Positions 29,952 to 40,980 of a stretch of DNA of 51,875 nucleotides are shown one piece after another; the first letter of the stretch is position 1, and each line of letters opens with the position of its first letter. The translations under genes were made by a program, and so were the position numbers. Below the pieces are notes generated by a model. It did no database searches, had not been told where the DNA came from, and was given only the letters and a program-made list of their open reading frames with translations. This stretch comes from Malikia granosa (lineage in GTDB: Bacteria; Pseudomonadota; Gammaproteobacteria; Burkholderiales; Burkholderiaceae_C): assembly GCF_002980595.1 (NCBI RefSeq), contig NZ_PVLQ01000022.1, positions 1 through 51,875 on the forward strand. Reading direction: 5' to 3'.

Positions 29952-30803
29952 ATGATCGAACGCAACCGCCTGCTCGACTGGCTGTCGCACGGGGTGCTGT
30001 GGATAGGCCTGTGCCTGATCGTGTTCCCGCTCTACATCGCGCTGGTGGCGTCGACCCATACGGCGCAGACGCTGGCGCAGTCGCCGCTGCCGATCTGGCC
30101 GGGCGACCAGGGCTGGGCCAACTACCGCGCCATCCTGGGCGGCGACGGCAGCGGGTTCGCGGCCCAGCTGCCGGTGGCCCGGATGCTGTCGGTCAGCCTG
30201 GTCATGGCGCTGCTGATCTCGGTCGGCAAGATCGTGATCTCGCTCCTGAGCGCGTTCGCGATCGTGTATTTCCGCTTCCGCTTGCGCCTGCTCTGTTTCT
30301 GGGCCATCTTCGTCACGCTGATGCTGCCGGTCGAGGTGCGCATCGTGCCGACCTACCAGGTGATCGCCGATTTCGGCCTGATCAACAGCTATGCCGGCCT
30401 GACGGTGCCGCTGATCGCCTCGGCCACCGCCACCTTCCTGTTCCGGCAGTTCTTCCTGACCGTGCCCGACGAGCTGGTCGAGGCGGCCAAGGTCGACGGC
30501 GCCTCGCCGCTGCGCTTCCTGTGGGACATCCTGCTGCCGCTGTCGCGCACCAGCATCGCGGCCTTGTTCGTGATCCAGTTCATCTACGGCTGGAACCAGT
30601 ACCTGTGGCCGCTGCTGGTCAGCACCGACGAGAGCATGTACCCGATCGTGATGGGCATCAAGCGCATGATCTCGGGCGGCGATGCGCGCATCGAGTGGAA
30701 CCTGGTCATGGCCACCGCCATGCTGGCCATGCTGCCGCCGGCGGCGGTGGTGATCCTGATGCAGAAATGGTTCGTCAAGGGCCTGGTCGACAGCGAGAAA
30801 TAA
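29952..30803 (+). CDS. ugpE: Glycerol-3-phosphate ABC transporter permease UgpE
   Basis: 283 residues with six predicted helices. The EAA loop is [20 protein letters not shown], and [11 protein letters not shown] is characteristic of UgpE. The start lies one base after the ugpA stop, so translation is coupled. It is the second permease subunit of the UgpBAEC importer in the inner membrane. Confidence 0.95.
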   Translation: MIERNRLLDWLSHGVLWIGLCLIVFPLYIALVASTHTAQTLAQSPLPIWPGDQGWANYRAILGGDGSGFAAQLPVARMLSVSLVMALLISVGKIVISLLSAFAIVYFRFRLRLLCFWAIFVTLMLPVEVRIVPTYQVIADFGLINSYAGLTVPLIASATATFLFRQFFLTVPDELVEAAKVDGASPLRFLWDILLPLSRTSIAALFVIQFIYGWNQYLWPLLVSTDESMYPIVMGIKRMISGGDARIEWNLVMATAMLAMLPPAAVVILMQKWFVKGLVDSEK

Positions 30804-30816
30804 ACCCGATTCCCGC

Positions 30817-31820
<1,004 letters not shown>

Positions 31821-31824
<4 letters not shown>

Positions 31825-32588
31825 AGCCCATGACCCCCTGGCCCTACCCGTGCTGGATCGCGCACCGGGGCGCCGGCCAGCTGGCGCCCGAGAACACCCT
31901 GGCCGCCTTCCGGCTCGGCGCCCGGCATGGCTACCGCATGTTCGAATGCGATGCCAAGCTCAGCGCCGACGGCGTGGCCTTCCTGCTGCACGACGCGACG
32001 CTGGAGCGGACCACCAACGGTCAGGGCCAGGCCGGCGACCAGCCCTGGGCCGCGCTGGCCCGGCTCGATGCCGGCAGCTGGCATTCCGGCCCCTACGCTG
32101 GCGAGCCGCTGCCGACGCTGCAGGACCTGGCCCGCTTCTGCCTGCGCCAGGGTCATGCGCTCAACATCGAGATCAAGCCCACGCCGGGCCAGGAAAGCCT
32201 GACCGGCCGGCTGGTCGCCGAGCAGGCCGCGCGCTGGTGGGCCGAGCAGGCCGCCAGCCAGCCGGAGCAGCCGACCCCGCTGCCGCCGCTGCTGACCTCG
32301 TTCCAGGTCGCGGCGCTGGCGGCAGCCCAGGCGGCGGCACCGGCCCTGCCGCGCGGCCTGCTGCTGCACGAGTTCTGGGATGGCTGGCAGGAGGCGGCGC
32401 AGGCGCTCGGCTGCACCGCGCTGGTCTGCCATCACCCGCTCTGGACCCAGGAGCGCATCGCCCAGGCCCACGAACAGGGCTGGCGGGCGCTGGCCTATAC
32501 CGTCAACCAGGCCGAGCGGGCACAGCAGCTGCTGGACTGGGGGCTGGACTGCGTCATCACCGACCGGGTCGACCAGCTCGGTCCCTGA
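31821..32588 (+). CDS. ugpQ: Glycerophosphodiester phosphodiesterase UgpQ
   Basis: 255 residues, cytoplasmic, without signal peptide. The GDPD motifs are [25 protein letters not shown] and [12 protein letters not shown] near the N-terminus and NIEIKP in the middle. It hydrolyses imported glycerophosphodiesters to glycerol-3-phosphate and an alcohol. Its ATG overlaps the ugpC TGA, so the operon is ugpBAECQ with coupled final genes. Downstream, a small TGCGG/CCGCA hairpin followed by AATTTTAT (32631-32652) may act as a weak terminator before prfA. Confidence 0.95.
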
Positions 32589-32662
32589 GGCGCAAGCCGG
32601 CAGCAGGCCACCAGCCAGCAGGCGGTCAGCTGCGGTTTCGTCCGCAATTTTATAATCCGCGG

Positions 32663-33774
<1,112 letters not shown>

Positions 33775-33778
<4 letters not shown>

Positions 33779-34719
33779 GCGCGGTCGAACCGACCGGACC
33801 GGCCGCGACTGGACCCGATGCCGACCGGGACAGCGCCCTGCCCGCCACCGTGCAGCAGGCCTTGCTGCAAGCCCGCCAGGCCGGACTCGACAAGCTCGAC
33901 GCCCAGGTGCTGCTGCTGCACCGGCTCGGCCGCTCGCCGCACGACCGGGCCTGGCTGATCGGGCACGACACCGACCCGCTGCCCGCCGCCGCGGCGCGGG
34001 AGTACCTGGCGCTGTGCCGGCGCCGGCTGGCCGGCGAGCCGGTGGCCTACCTGGTCGGCAAGCGCGAATTCCACGGCCTCGAGCTGCAGGTCGACGCGCG
34101 CGTGCTCGATCCGCGCCCCGACACCGAGACCCTGGTCGACTGGGCGCTCGAGCTGCTGGCCCCGCTCAGGAACCCCAGCCTGCTCGACCTTGGCACCGGC
34201 AGCGGCGCGATCGCGCTGGCGCTGCAGCAGCGCCGGCCCGATGCCCGGGTCTGGGCGCTCGATGCCAGCCGCGATGCGCTGGAAGTGGCCAGCGCCAACG
34301 CCAGCCGGCTCGGCCTGCCGGTACGCTTCCTGCTGGGCAGCTGGCTGTCCGACTGGGACCAGCGCCAGGCCGAAGCCGCCGCCCAGCAGCCCGCAGGCCA
34401 GGCGCTGCCCGAGCGCTTCGAGCTGATCGTCAGCAACCCGCCCTATATCCGCGCCGACGACCCGCACCTGGCCGCGCTCAGGCACGAGCCGCTGTCGGCG
34501 TTGGCCAGCGGCGCCGACGGGCTGGACGACATCCGCGTCATCGCCGCCCAGGCCAGGCTGCATCTGCAGCCTGGCGGCTGGCTGCTGCTCGAGCATGGCT
34601 GGGACCAGGCCCAGGATGTGGCCAGGCTGCTGGCCGAGCAGGACTATGCCGGCATAGCGCACCGGAAGGATCTGGCCGGCCATCTGCGCTGCACCGGCGG
34701 ATATTGCGAATCCAGCTAG
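33775..34719 (+). CDS. prmC: Release factor glutamine methyltransferase PrmC
   Basis: 314 residues, about 35 longer than E. coli PrmC because of an N-terminal Ala/Asp-rich extension. The N-terminal helical domain has [13 protein letters not shown]. The SAM motif is [15 protein letters not shown] and the catalytic NPPY is in [12 protein letters not shown]. It methylates the GGQ glutamine of RF1 and RF2. The ATG overlaps the prfA stop (ATGA), so it is translationally coupled to its substrate gene. Confidence 0.97.
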
Positions 34720-34756
34720 GCCAGCCCCGCTGAAAGGCTGAAACAACCAGCTCGAA

Positions 34757-34777
34757 ATGGTGATAATGAAACACCAT
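34757..34777 (+). promoter_or_regulatory. -10-like box and inverted repeat at the hybrid kinase start
   Basis: GATAAT (34762-34767) lies eight bases before the ATG at 34776, with a -35-like CTGAAA at 34738-34743. An inverted repeat ATGGTG-N9-CACCAT (34757-34777) encloses the -10 and reaches into the start codon. No Shine-Dalgarno sequence is present. Confidence 0.42.
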
Positions 34778-37700
34778 GAACGAAGTCAAGATCAGCCTGT
34801 TGCGGAACGCGCACTGGTCGGTGCTCTCGGCCAGCGCGGACATCCTGCCGCTGCTGGGCCATGCCGCCGCTGACTTCATCAGCGGTCGCCTGTCGCTGCA
34901 GGAACTGATCCACCCGGATGACGGCGACCTGGCCGCCCAGCTGTTCGCGCCCGATGGCAGCCAGTCGTCCGGGGTCCTGAGCTTGCGTCTGCGCCAGGCC
35001 GACGGCCGGATACGCTGCATCCGGGCCAGCTACGACAGGACAGCGGCGCCCACTGGCGAGGTGCGGCTGGAACTGCTGCTGCAGGATGCCAAGAGCCTGC
35101 CTCGGACGCTGGACGATGCCTCGCTGACGGCCAATTTCCGCGCCATGATGGAGAACACCGACGACTTCATCTACTTCAAGGACCGCCACCATGTCTTCAC
35201 TGGCGCCAGCCAGACCCTGGTGACGATCTGCAGTCCGGCCGAGCACTGGACCGACCTGCTCGGGCAGACCGACTATGATGTCTTCCCCGAAGCCCTGGCC
35301 GACCATTACTACCGGCTGGAAAAGCAGGTCTTTGCCGGCCTGCCGGTGGCGCACGAGGTCCAGCCCATCCTGCACAACGACGGCCGCCCGGGCTGGGTCG
35401 ACAACCGCAAGTACCCGATCCGCAATGCCCAGGGCCAGATCGTCGGCCTGTTCGGCGTGGCGCGCGACATCACGCGCAACATCGAGGCCGAGCAGTCCGA
35501 GCACAAGGTGCAGCGCGCGTTGCGGCTGCTGAGCGACTGCAACTTCGCGATGGCCCGCGCCGACTCCGAGACCGAACTGCTGAGCGAGATCTGCCGCGTC
35601 GTGGTCGATGCCGGCGGCTACCGCATGGCCTGGATCGGCAGCGCCGAACAGGATGCCGGCAAGACGGTGCGGCCGCTGGTGTCCTGGGGGTCGAACGACG
35701 GCTACCTGGCGGACATCAGGATCAGCTGGGATGCCGATTCGCCCTGGGGCCGCGGCCCGACCGGCGAAGCCATCCGCAGCGGCCGGCCGCAGGTCAACCA
35801 GGACTACCTGAGCAACCCCAGGATGGAACCCTGGCGCCAGCTCGCGCTCAGGCATGGCTACCAGTCCAGCATCGCGCTGCCGATGGTCCTGCCGGCCGTC
35901 GGCACCTTTGGCGCGATGATGGTCTATGCCCGCGAGGCCGATGCCTTCGCCCCCGAAGAGGTCAGCCTGCTGATGGAGCTGGCGTACAACGTGACCTTCG
36001 GCGTCGAGCGCCTGCGCGAGAGGGTACGCCGCTTCGCCGCCGAGTCCGCCAGCGAAGCCAAGAGCGCCTTCCTGGCGAACATGTCGCACGAGATCCGCAC
36101 GCCGATGAATGCCGTCATGGGCATGACGCTGCTTGCGCTCCGGGCCGACCCGCCGCCCAAGGTGCGCGACTACCTGCAGAAGATCCAGTCCTCCGGCCGC
36201 CATCTGCTCGGCGTGATCAACGACATCCTCGACATCAGCAAGCTCGAGGCCGGCAAGGTAGCGCTGGAGCAGGTCGAGTTCGACCTCGAGCAGGTGCTCG
36301 AAGACGTGCTGTCGGTCATCGCGGAAAAAGCCGCCAGCAAGGGGCTCAAGCTCGGCATCGAACTCGCCAGCGACCTGCCGCTGCAACTGCTCGGCGACCC
36401 GCTGCGGCTCGAGCAGGTGCTGATCAACCTGGCCGACAACGCCGTCAAGTTCACGGCCCGGGGCGAGATCGGGATCAGCGTCTCGCTGCAGGAACGTCGC
36501 GCGGAGCAGGTGCTGCTGCATTTCGCCGTGCGCGACACCGGCATCGGGCTGTCGCTGGAGCAGCGCGAGCGCCTGTTCCAGAGCTTCCAGCAGGCCGACA
36601 GCTCGATCACGCGCAAGTACGGCGGCAGCGGGCTGGGCCTGTCGATCTCGAAGCGGCTGGCCGAACTGATGGGAGGCCAGATCGGCGTCGACAGTCGCCC
36701 CGGCGCCGGATCGACCTTCTGGTTCACCGCCCGCCTAGGCCTGGGCCATGCCAGCCAAGGACAGCACGGGAGCAGGCTGGGACTGCAGGACCCTCTCGCG
36801 CCGGCCGCCACGGACCGCGAGAGAGCCACGCAGGCCTTGGCGCCAGCGGCCGACCTGCGCGGCGCGCGCGCGCTGGTGGTGGAAGACAATCCGCTCAACC
36901 AGGAAGTGGCGACCGAGTTCCTGGAGGCGCTCGGACTGCAGGTGGAACTGGCCGAGGACGGTGCGGTGGCGTTGCAGAAGGTCCAGCGCCAGCCCTACGA
37001 CATCGTGCTGATGGACATGCAGATGCCGGTAATGGATGGCCTGAGCGCGACGCGCGAGATCCGCAAGCTGCCCGGACGACAGGCGCTGCCCATCCTCGCG
37101 ATGACCGCCAATGCGATGGCCGCCGACCGCAAGCGCTGCCTCGAGGCCGGCATGAACGACCATATCGCCAAGCCGATCGACCCGGAACAGCTGCTGGCCA
37201 AGCTGCGGCGCTGGATCAAGCCGGCGCCCCGGCCTGCCGCTGACGCGGCACCCAGCCCGGCCGATGCGGCGCCCAAGCCCAGGCCGGGCGTGGATGCTGC
37301 CTGCTGGCAGGCGCTGGCCCAGGTGGCAGGGCTCGACAGCCGGCTTGGACTGAGACAGGCGGCCGGGCGCGAATCGCTCTACCTCGGCCTGCTGGCCCGC
37401 TTCGTCGCCAGCCAGGCCGATGCGCAGGACCAGCTGGCACAGGCCATCGCGCGCGCGGACTGGGAGCAGGCCGAACGCGCGGCGCATACGCTCAAGGGGG
37501 TCGCGGCCCAGATCGGTGCCCAGGCCCTGAGCGAGGCGGCACGGCGCCTCGAGCAGGCCTTGCGACAACGCCAACCCGCCAGCGAGCTGGAGTCGCTGCG
37601 CGCGGCCGTGGCAAGCCAGCTGCTGCCGCTGAACCAGGCGATTGCCGCCTGCCTGCCCAGGCCAGCCGACACCGGCCCGGCCGCGGGACCGGACAGCAGG

Positions 37701-37892
37701 CAATGGCCGCCCTTGCGCGCCCGGCTGCAGGGCCTGCTCGAGAGCTGCGACACGGAATGCCTGCAGCTGTTCGAGGACCATGCCGGCCAGATCCAGGCGG
37801 CGCTGGGCCCCGAGCGCTACGCCCGGGTGGCACAGGCGATCCGGGACTTCGACTTCGCGCTCGCGCTGGTCGAACTGAAGCAGCAGCCCTGA
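34776..37892 (+). CDS. Soluble hybrid sensor histidine kinase (PAS-PAS-GAF-HisKA-HATPase-REC-HPt)
   Basis: 1038 residues with no membrane segment, so a cytoplasmic sensor. A PAS-like region (about 1-105) precedes a clear PAS domain (about 120-235, with FIYFKDRHHVF and VFGVARD-type strands). A GAF domain follows (about 250-410, ISWDADSPWGRGPTG). HisKA has NMSHEIRTP with His438; the ATPase has NLADNAVKFT and GGSGLGLSI. The receiver has phospho-Asp747 (LMDMQMPVMDG), and HPt has His904 (HTLKG). It has the same kinase-REC-HPt order as the membrane kinase at 8786 but a different sensor half. It separates prmC from grxD. No cognate output regulator is in the window, and the signal is unknown. Confidence 0.95.
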   Translation: MNEVKISLLRNAHWSVLSASADILPLLGHAAADFISGRLSLQELIHPDDGDLAAQLFAPDGSQSSGVLSLRLRQADGRIRCIRASYDRTAAPTGEVRLELLLQDAKSLPRTLDDASLTANFRAMMENTDDFIYFKDRHHVFTGASQTLVTICSPAEHWTDLLGQTDYDVFPEALADHYYRLEKQVFAGLPVAHEVQPILHNDGRPGWVDNRKYPIRNAQGQIVGLFGVARDITRNIEAEQSEHKVQRALRLLSDCNFAMARADSETELLSEICRVVVDAGGYRMAWIGSAEQDAGKTVRPLVSWGSNDGYLADIRISWDADSPWGRGPTGEAIRSGRPQVNQDYLSNPRMEPWRQLALRHGYQSSIALPMVLPAVGTFGAMMVYAREADAFAPEEVSLLMELAYNVTFGVERLRERVRRFAAESASEAKSAFLANMSHEIRTPMNAVMGMTLLALRADPPPKVRDYLQKIQSSGRHLLGVINDILDISKLEAGKVALEQVEFDLEQVLEDVLSVIAEKAASKGLKLGIELASDLPLQLLGDPLRLEQVLINLADNAVKFTARGEIGISVSLQERRAEQVLLHFAVRDTGIGLSLEQRERLFQSFQQADSSITRKYGGSGLGLSISKRLAELMGGQIGVDSRPGAGSTFWFTARLGLGHASQGQHGSRLGLQDPLAPAATDRERATQALAPAADLRGARALVVEDNPLNQEVATEFLEALGLQVELAEDGAVALQKVQRQPYDIVLMDMQMPVMDGLSATREIRKLPGRQALPILAMTANAMAADRKRCLEAGMNDHIAKPIDPEQLLAKLRRWIKPAPRPAADAAPSPADAAPKPRPGVDAACWQALAQVAGLDSRLGLRQAAGRESLYLGLLARFVASQADAQDQLAQAIARADWEQAERAAHTLKGVAAQIGAQALSEAARRLEQALRQRQPASELESLRAAVASQLLPLNQAIAACLPRPADTGPAAGPDSRQWPPLRARLQGLLESCDTECLQLFEDHAGQIQAALGPERYARVAQAIRDFDFALALVELKQQP

Positions 37893-38258
37893 TACAGCCG
37901 CCGCGGCAGCGCCCGACCAGTGCCATCGCACCACGGCTACACTGCCGCGATTCCCCTGCCTTGCCCCTGCAGCGCCGGCTTGCTATCATGCGACACATGC
38001 AACGCTTGGCAGGCTCCCGCTCCGGTATGTCCTTCCGCTTTCCTGCTGTCGCCCTGATGGATGACCTCGCCGGAAAGCGCGCTTTTGCGCGCGTGCAGTG
38101 GCTGCACAAGCCCGTCGCACATTCCTGAGCCCGGCGATTCCCCACCCCCTCACCCCTGTCAGCGCAGACCATCGATCGCCGGGCCCCATCACAGCGCATT
38201 GGCGTGCCACCGGCCTGCGGGCCGGCCGCGGCACGCCGCTTCACGATGGAACCGCGAC
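37893..38258 (+). other. 366-bp leader region upstream of rnk
   Basis: No conserved gene is seen here. A promoter-like pair at 37961-37989 would give a leader of about 260 nt before rnk. Within it lie a GCGCGC-TTTT-GCGCGC hairpin (about 38078-38094, no T-run) and a 46-codon frame (37988-38128) lacking a Shine-Dalgarno sequence or recognisable similarity. The length of the leader is worth noting for a 133-residue housekeeping-type gene. Confidence 0.45.
37961..37989 (+). promoter_or_regulatory. Sigma70-like promoter for rnk
   Basis: TTGCCC (37961-37966), a 17-bp spacer and TATCAT (37984-37989) give a good sigma70 match in otherwise GC-rich sequence. The predicted start is near 37996. Confidence 0.55.
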
Positions 38259-38660
38259 ATGCAAACCCCGTTTTTCCCCGAGCGCGTGCTCACCGAACTT
38301 GACCACGCCCGCCTGAACAAGCTCGGCAGTGCGCAACTGCCGCAGGACCTGGCCGACGAGCTGCAAGCCGTCGACCTGGTCAGCTCGCAAGAGATCGCGC
38401 CCGATGTCGTCACCATGAACTCCGAGCTGGAACTGGTGCTGCCGGGCCAGGCGCGACGCCAGCGCCTGACACTGTGCTATCCGCGCGATGCCCAGCCCAG
38501 TGCCGGGCGCATCTCGGTGCTGTCGCCGATCGGCATGGCGCTGCTCGGGCGGCGCGTGGGCGACACCATCAGCTGGTCGATGCCCAATGGCGAGGCATGC
38601 CAGGCAGAACTGGCCGCCCTGCTGTTCCAGCCCGAAGCCTCGGGCGACTACACCCGCTGA
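38259..38660 (+). CDS. rnk: Nucleoside diphosphate kinase regulator Rnk
   Basis: 133 residues, matching E. coli Rnk (136). A short N-terminal coiled-coil leads to a GreA/GreB-type C-terminal domain with VVTMNSELELV, LTLCYPRDA, ISVLSPIGMALLGRRVGDTI and W-x-MPNG. Rnk-family proteins bind RNA polymerase and influence nucleotide-pool enzymes. The start at 38259 fits the family; longer upstream frames do not. It is 11 bp from the next gene, so the two are probably cotranscribed. Confidence 0.93.
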   Translation: MQTPFFPERVLTELDHARLNKLGSAQLPQDLADELQAVDLVSSQEIAPDVVTMNSELELVLPGQARRQRLTLCYPRDAQPSAGRISVLSPIGMALLGRRVGDTISWSMPNGEACQAELAALLFQPEASGDYTR

Positions 38661-38671
38661 GGGCCAGTGCC

Positions 38672-39631
38672 ATGTCACAAGCCCTGGTCCGACATCCCGC
38701 CCCAGGCGCCGCCGACCTCGGTGCCATGGAACTGACGAAACGCTTCCTGCGCGCCAAGAACCCCTGTGCCAACGGTTTCCGCTGGTTCGTGCGCCACATC
38801 GAGGACGGCGCCAGCTACCAGCAGGCGCTCGACACCCTGGTGCAGGCCGGCCGGGTGGAGGACGCCTGCTGGCTGCTGCAGCAGTTCGGCCCCACCGACG
38901 CGGTGCTGACCCTGGAGCACCTGGAGGCCGACGCCGTCGTGTTCGCGGGCAGCCTGCAGGTCAAGGGCAATATCGAGGTCGGCAGCCTGCTGCGGACCGG
39001 CCACCATGTCCGCGCCGGCGGCAGCGTGCGCGTGGGCCAGCAGCTGCTGGTCGGCGGCGACCTCTGGAGCGAGGGCGGCCTGCGCAGCGAGGGCCGCCTG
39101 CAGGTCAACGGCGACATCCGCGTGCGCTGGGGCGTACAGGCCGACGAGGCCATCCACTGCGGCGGCGAGCTGCGCGTGGGCTGGGACATCGTGGCTGGCA
39201 GCAGCCTGCAGGTCCAGGGCCCGGCCAGCGTGGGTCAGGACCTGCTGGTCCAGCAAGGCATCAGCTGCCAGCGAGGCCTGCGCGTGGGCGGCCTGCTGCA
39301 CAGCGGCCACAGCGTGCAGGCGGAACAAGGCATCCTGGTCGGGCAGGACATCTGGTGCGGCATGCACCTGGAGGCGGGCTGGGGCATCCGGGCCGGCGGT
39401 GGCATCAGCGCCCAGGGCTCGATCAAGGCCGGGGAAAGCCTGCAGGCCGGCGGCGAGATCTGCGCCGGCCCTGGCTACGGCATCTATGCCGGACTCAGCG
39501 TGCCGATGGACACCTGGGGCAGCAGCGGGCATGTGGTGGCGGCGCGCAAGCCCGACAGCCTGCTCAGCGGCCACTGGACCGGGACCGAACAAGGCTCGCC
39601 CGACCTTGTGGACATGGCAAGGCTGGGATAA
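38672..39631 (+). CDS. Hexapeptide-repeat beta-helix protein, bactofilin-like, unknown function
   Basis: 319 residues. Residues 1-85 form a globular N-terminal domain with KRFLRAKNPCANGFRWFVRH and LVQAGRVEDACWLLQQFG, which I do not recognise as a named family. From residue 89 to 268 the chain is an unbroken run of about 30 hexads of the form [L/I/V]-x-[A/V/S]-G-x-x (for example IRVGWD-like units LRVGWD, IVAGSS, LQVQGP, ILVGQD). This predicts a regular beta-helix of roughly ten turns. The tail has YGIYAGLSVPMD and an acidic end. There is no signal peptide or membrane segment. Bactofilins and acyltransferase hexapeptide proteins are alternatives, but the catalytic His of acyltransferases is not apparent. 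It lies between rnk and grxD. Confidence 0.85.
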   Translation: MSQALVRHPAPGAADLGAMELTKRFLRAKNPCANGFRWFVRHIEDGASYQQALDTLVQAGRVEDACWLLQQFGPTDAVLTLEHLEADAVVFAGSLQVKGNIEVGSLLRTGHHVRAGGSVRVGQQLLVGGDLWSEGGLRSEGRLQVNGDIRVRWGVQADEAIHCGGELRVGWDIVAGSSLQVQGPASVGQDLLVQQGISCQRGLRVGGLLHSGHSVQAEQGILVGQDIWCGMHLEAGWGIRAGGGISAQGSIKAGESLQAGGEICAGPGYGIYAGLSVPMDTWGSSGHVVAARKPDSLLSGHWTGTEQGSPDLVDMARLG

Positions 39632-39681
39632 TGGATGCCTTTGCATCTAACCGGCCCGTCGGCCACCCACGGAGTACCCCC

Positions 39682-40008
39682 ATGAACGACACCCAGCAAC
39701 GCATCGACCAACTGGTCAAGAACAACGAGATCGTGCTCTTCATGAAGGGCAGCGCCAGCTTCCCGATGTGCGGCTTCTCGGGTCGCGCGATCCAGATCCT
39801 CAAGGCCTGCGGCGTCGACACCAAGACGGTCCAGACCGTCAACGTGCTGGAAGACCCGGAAATCCGCCAGGGCATCAAGGAATACAGCAACTGGCCGACC
39901 ATCCCGCAGCTCTACGTCAAGGGCGAGTTCATCGGCGGCTCGGACATCATGATGGAGATGTACGAGTCCGGCGAGCTGCAGAAGGTCATCGCTGGCGAGG
40001 CAGCCTGA
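39682..40008 (+). CDS. grxD: Monothiol glutaredoxin GrxD
   Basis: 108 residues. The CGFS active site is in [11 protein letters not shown], followed by WPTIPQLYV (cis-Pro) and GGSDIMMEM, the glutathione-binding set of monothiol class II glutaredoxins. It binds a glutathione-ligated [2Fe-2S] cluster and delivers it to other proteins. ACGGAG lies about 9 nt before the ATG at 39682; an ATG 17 codons upstream is disfavoured. One base separates its stop from the next gene. Confidence 0.97.
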   Translation: MNDTQQRIDQLVKNNEIVLFMKGSASFPMCGFSGRAIQILKACGVDTKTVQTVNVLEDPEIRQGIKEYSNWPTIPQLYVKGEFIGGSDIMMEMYESGELQKVIAGEAA

Positions 40009-40009
40009 G

Positions 40010-40348
40010 ATGGCTGACGAGCTGCAACTGCCGGCGACCGAGGAGCTGCAGGTGCTCGGCACCGAGCAGGTGCGCCAGCAGCTGGCCGAGCTGGAGCTGG
40101 AGAACTGGGAGTACGACGAGGAGGAGCAGTCGATCACGCGCTGGCTCGCCTTCCGCGACTTCGGCCAGGCCTTCGGCTTCATGACCCGGGTCGCGCTCGA
40201 GGCCGAGCGGCGCCAGCACCACCCCGAGTGGTTCAACCTCTACAACCGGGTCGAGATCAGCTTCACGACCCACGACGCCGGCGGCGTGACCGCGCGCGAT
40301 CTCGAATTCGCGCGCTGGGTCGAGGACCGGGCGGATTCGGCCGCCTAA
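40010..40348 (+). CDS. phhB: Pterin-4a-carbinolamine dehydratase
   Basis: 112 residues. [20 protein letters not shown] and [12 protein letters not shown] carry the catalytic histidines and the conserved Gly-Thr-Asp ending of the PCD/DCoH fold. It dehydrates the carbinolamine formed by aromatic amino-acid hydroxylases; in genomes without phhA it may serve molybdopterin chemistry. It is translationally coupled to grxD (gap of one base). No phhA is visible. Confidence 0.92.
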   Translation: MADELQLPATEELQVLGTEQVRQQLAELELENWEYDEEEQSITRWLAFRDFGQAFGFMTRVALEAERRQHHPEWFNLYNRVEISFTTHDAGGVTARDLEFARWVEDRADSAA

Positions 40349-40355
40349 ACGATCA

Positions 40356-40979
40356 TCAAGCCAGGCGCCAGTTTTTCTGCGCCGCGAACACCGCATTGGG
40401 GTACTCGGGGCGGCCCCGGCTGCCGTTGTAGCGGCCCAGCGCCAGGAACAGGTCGCCGCGCTCGCGCTCGAGGTAATGGCGCAGGATCACGCAGCCGAAG
40501 CGGATATTGGCCTGCATCAGGAACAGCTTGGACGGGTCGCCGTCGCCGATCAGCCGGGCCCAGAACGGCATCACCTGCATGTAGCCGCGCGCGCCGACCG
40601 GCGAGACCGCGAACTTGCGGAACGCGCTCTCGACCTGGATCAGCCCCAGCACCAGCGACTCGTCGAGCCCGGCGCGCCGGCTCTCGTACCAGACCGTCTG
40701 CAGGAATTCGACCCGGGTCTGCAACTCGGGCTTGCGCCGCACCAGCCGCGGGCTCATCGCGCCGAGCCAGCGCAGATAGGCCAGTTTGGCCTCGGGATGG
40801 GAAAACTCGGGCTCGGGCGGCGCGGGCTGCTCGATCGCGGCGCGCAGCGCGAGCCGGACCGGATCGGCCAGCGGCTCCTCGAGCTGGCCCCCTGCCCTGG
40901 CCAGCACCGGCAGGCTGACCGGCAACAGGCTGGCCAGGCCTGCCTTGGCAATCCAGCCCAGACAGTCCCGGCGGCTCAT
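40356..40979 (-). CDS. Lytic transglycosylase (SLT domain)
   Basis: 207 residues. The N-terminus MSRRDCLGWIAKAGL followed by a hydrophobic stretch and VLARA suggests export, possibly by Tat because of the RR pair. The SLT domain has LVLGLIQVESAFRKFAVSPVGARG, with the catalytic Glu in QVES, then GYMQVMPFW and ALGRYNGSRGRPEYP. It cleaves peptidoglycan to 1,6-anhydromuropeptides. The gene begins one base beyond the proS stop on the same strand, so it is probably read together with proS, a pairing common in this group. It converges with phhB, 7 bp apart. Confidence 0.88.
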   Translation of the reverse strand: MSRRDCLGWIAKAGLASLLPVSLPVLARAGGQLEEPLADPVRLALRAAIEQPAPPEPEFSHPEAKLAYLRWLGAMSPRLVRRKPELQTRVEFLQTVWYESRRAGLDESLVLGLIQVESAFRKFAVSPVGARGYMQVMPFWARLIGDGDPSKLFLMQANIRFGCVILRHYLERERGDLFLALGRYNGSRGRPEYPNAVFAAQKNWRLA

Positions 40980-40980
40980 C

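Noticed and set aside
32631-32652. Terminator after ugpQ
   Set aside because: The stem is only 5 bp and the T-run doubles as the prfA -10 region, so it is too weak to list on its own.
37988-38128. A 46-residue upstream peptide before rnk
   Set aside because: No Shine-Dalgarno sequence, no recognisable similarity, and the frame is simply open through GC-rich sequence; mentioned only as part of the leader.
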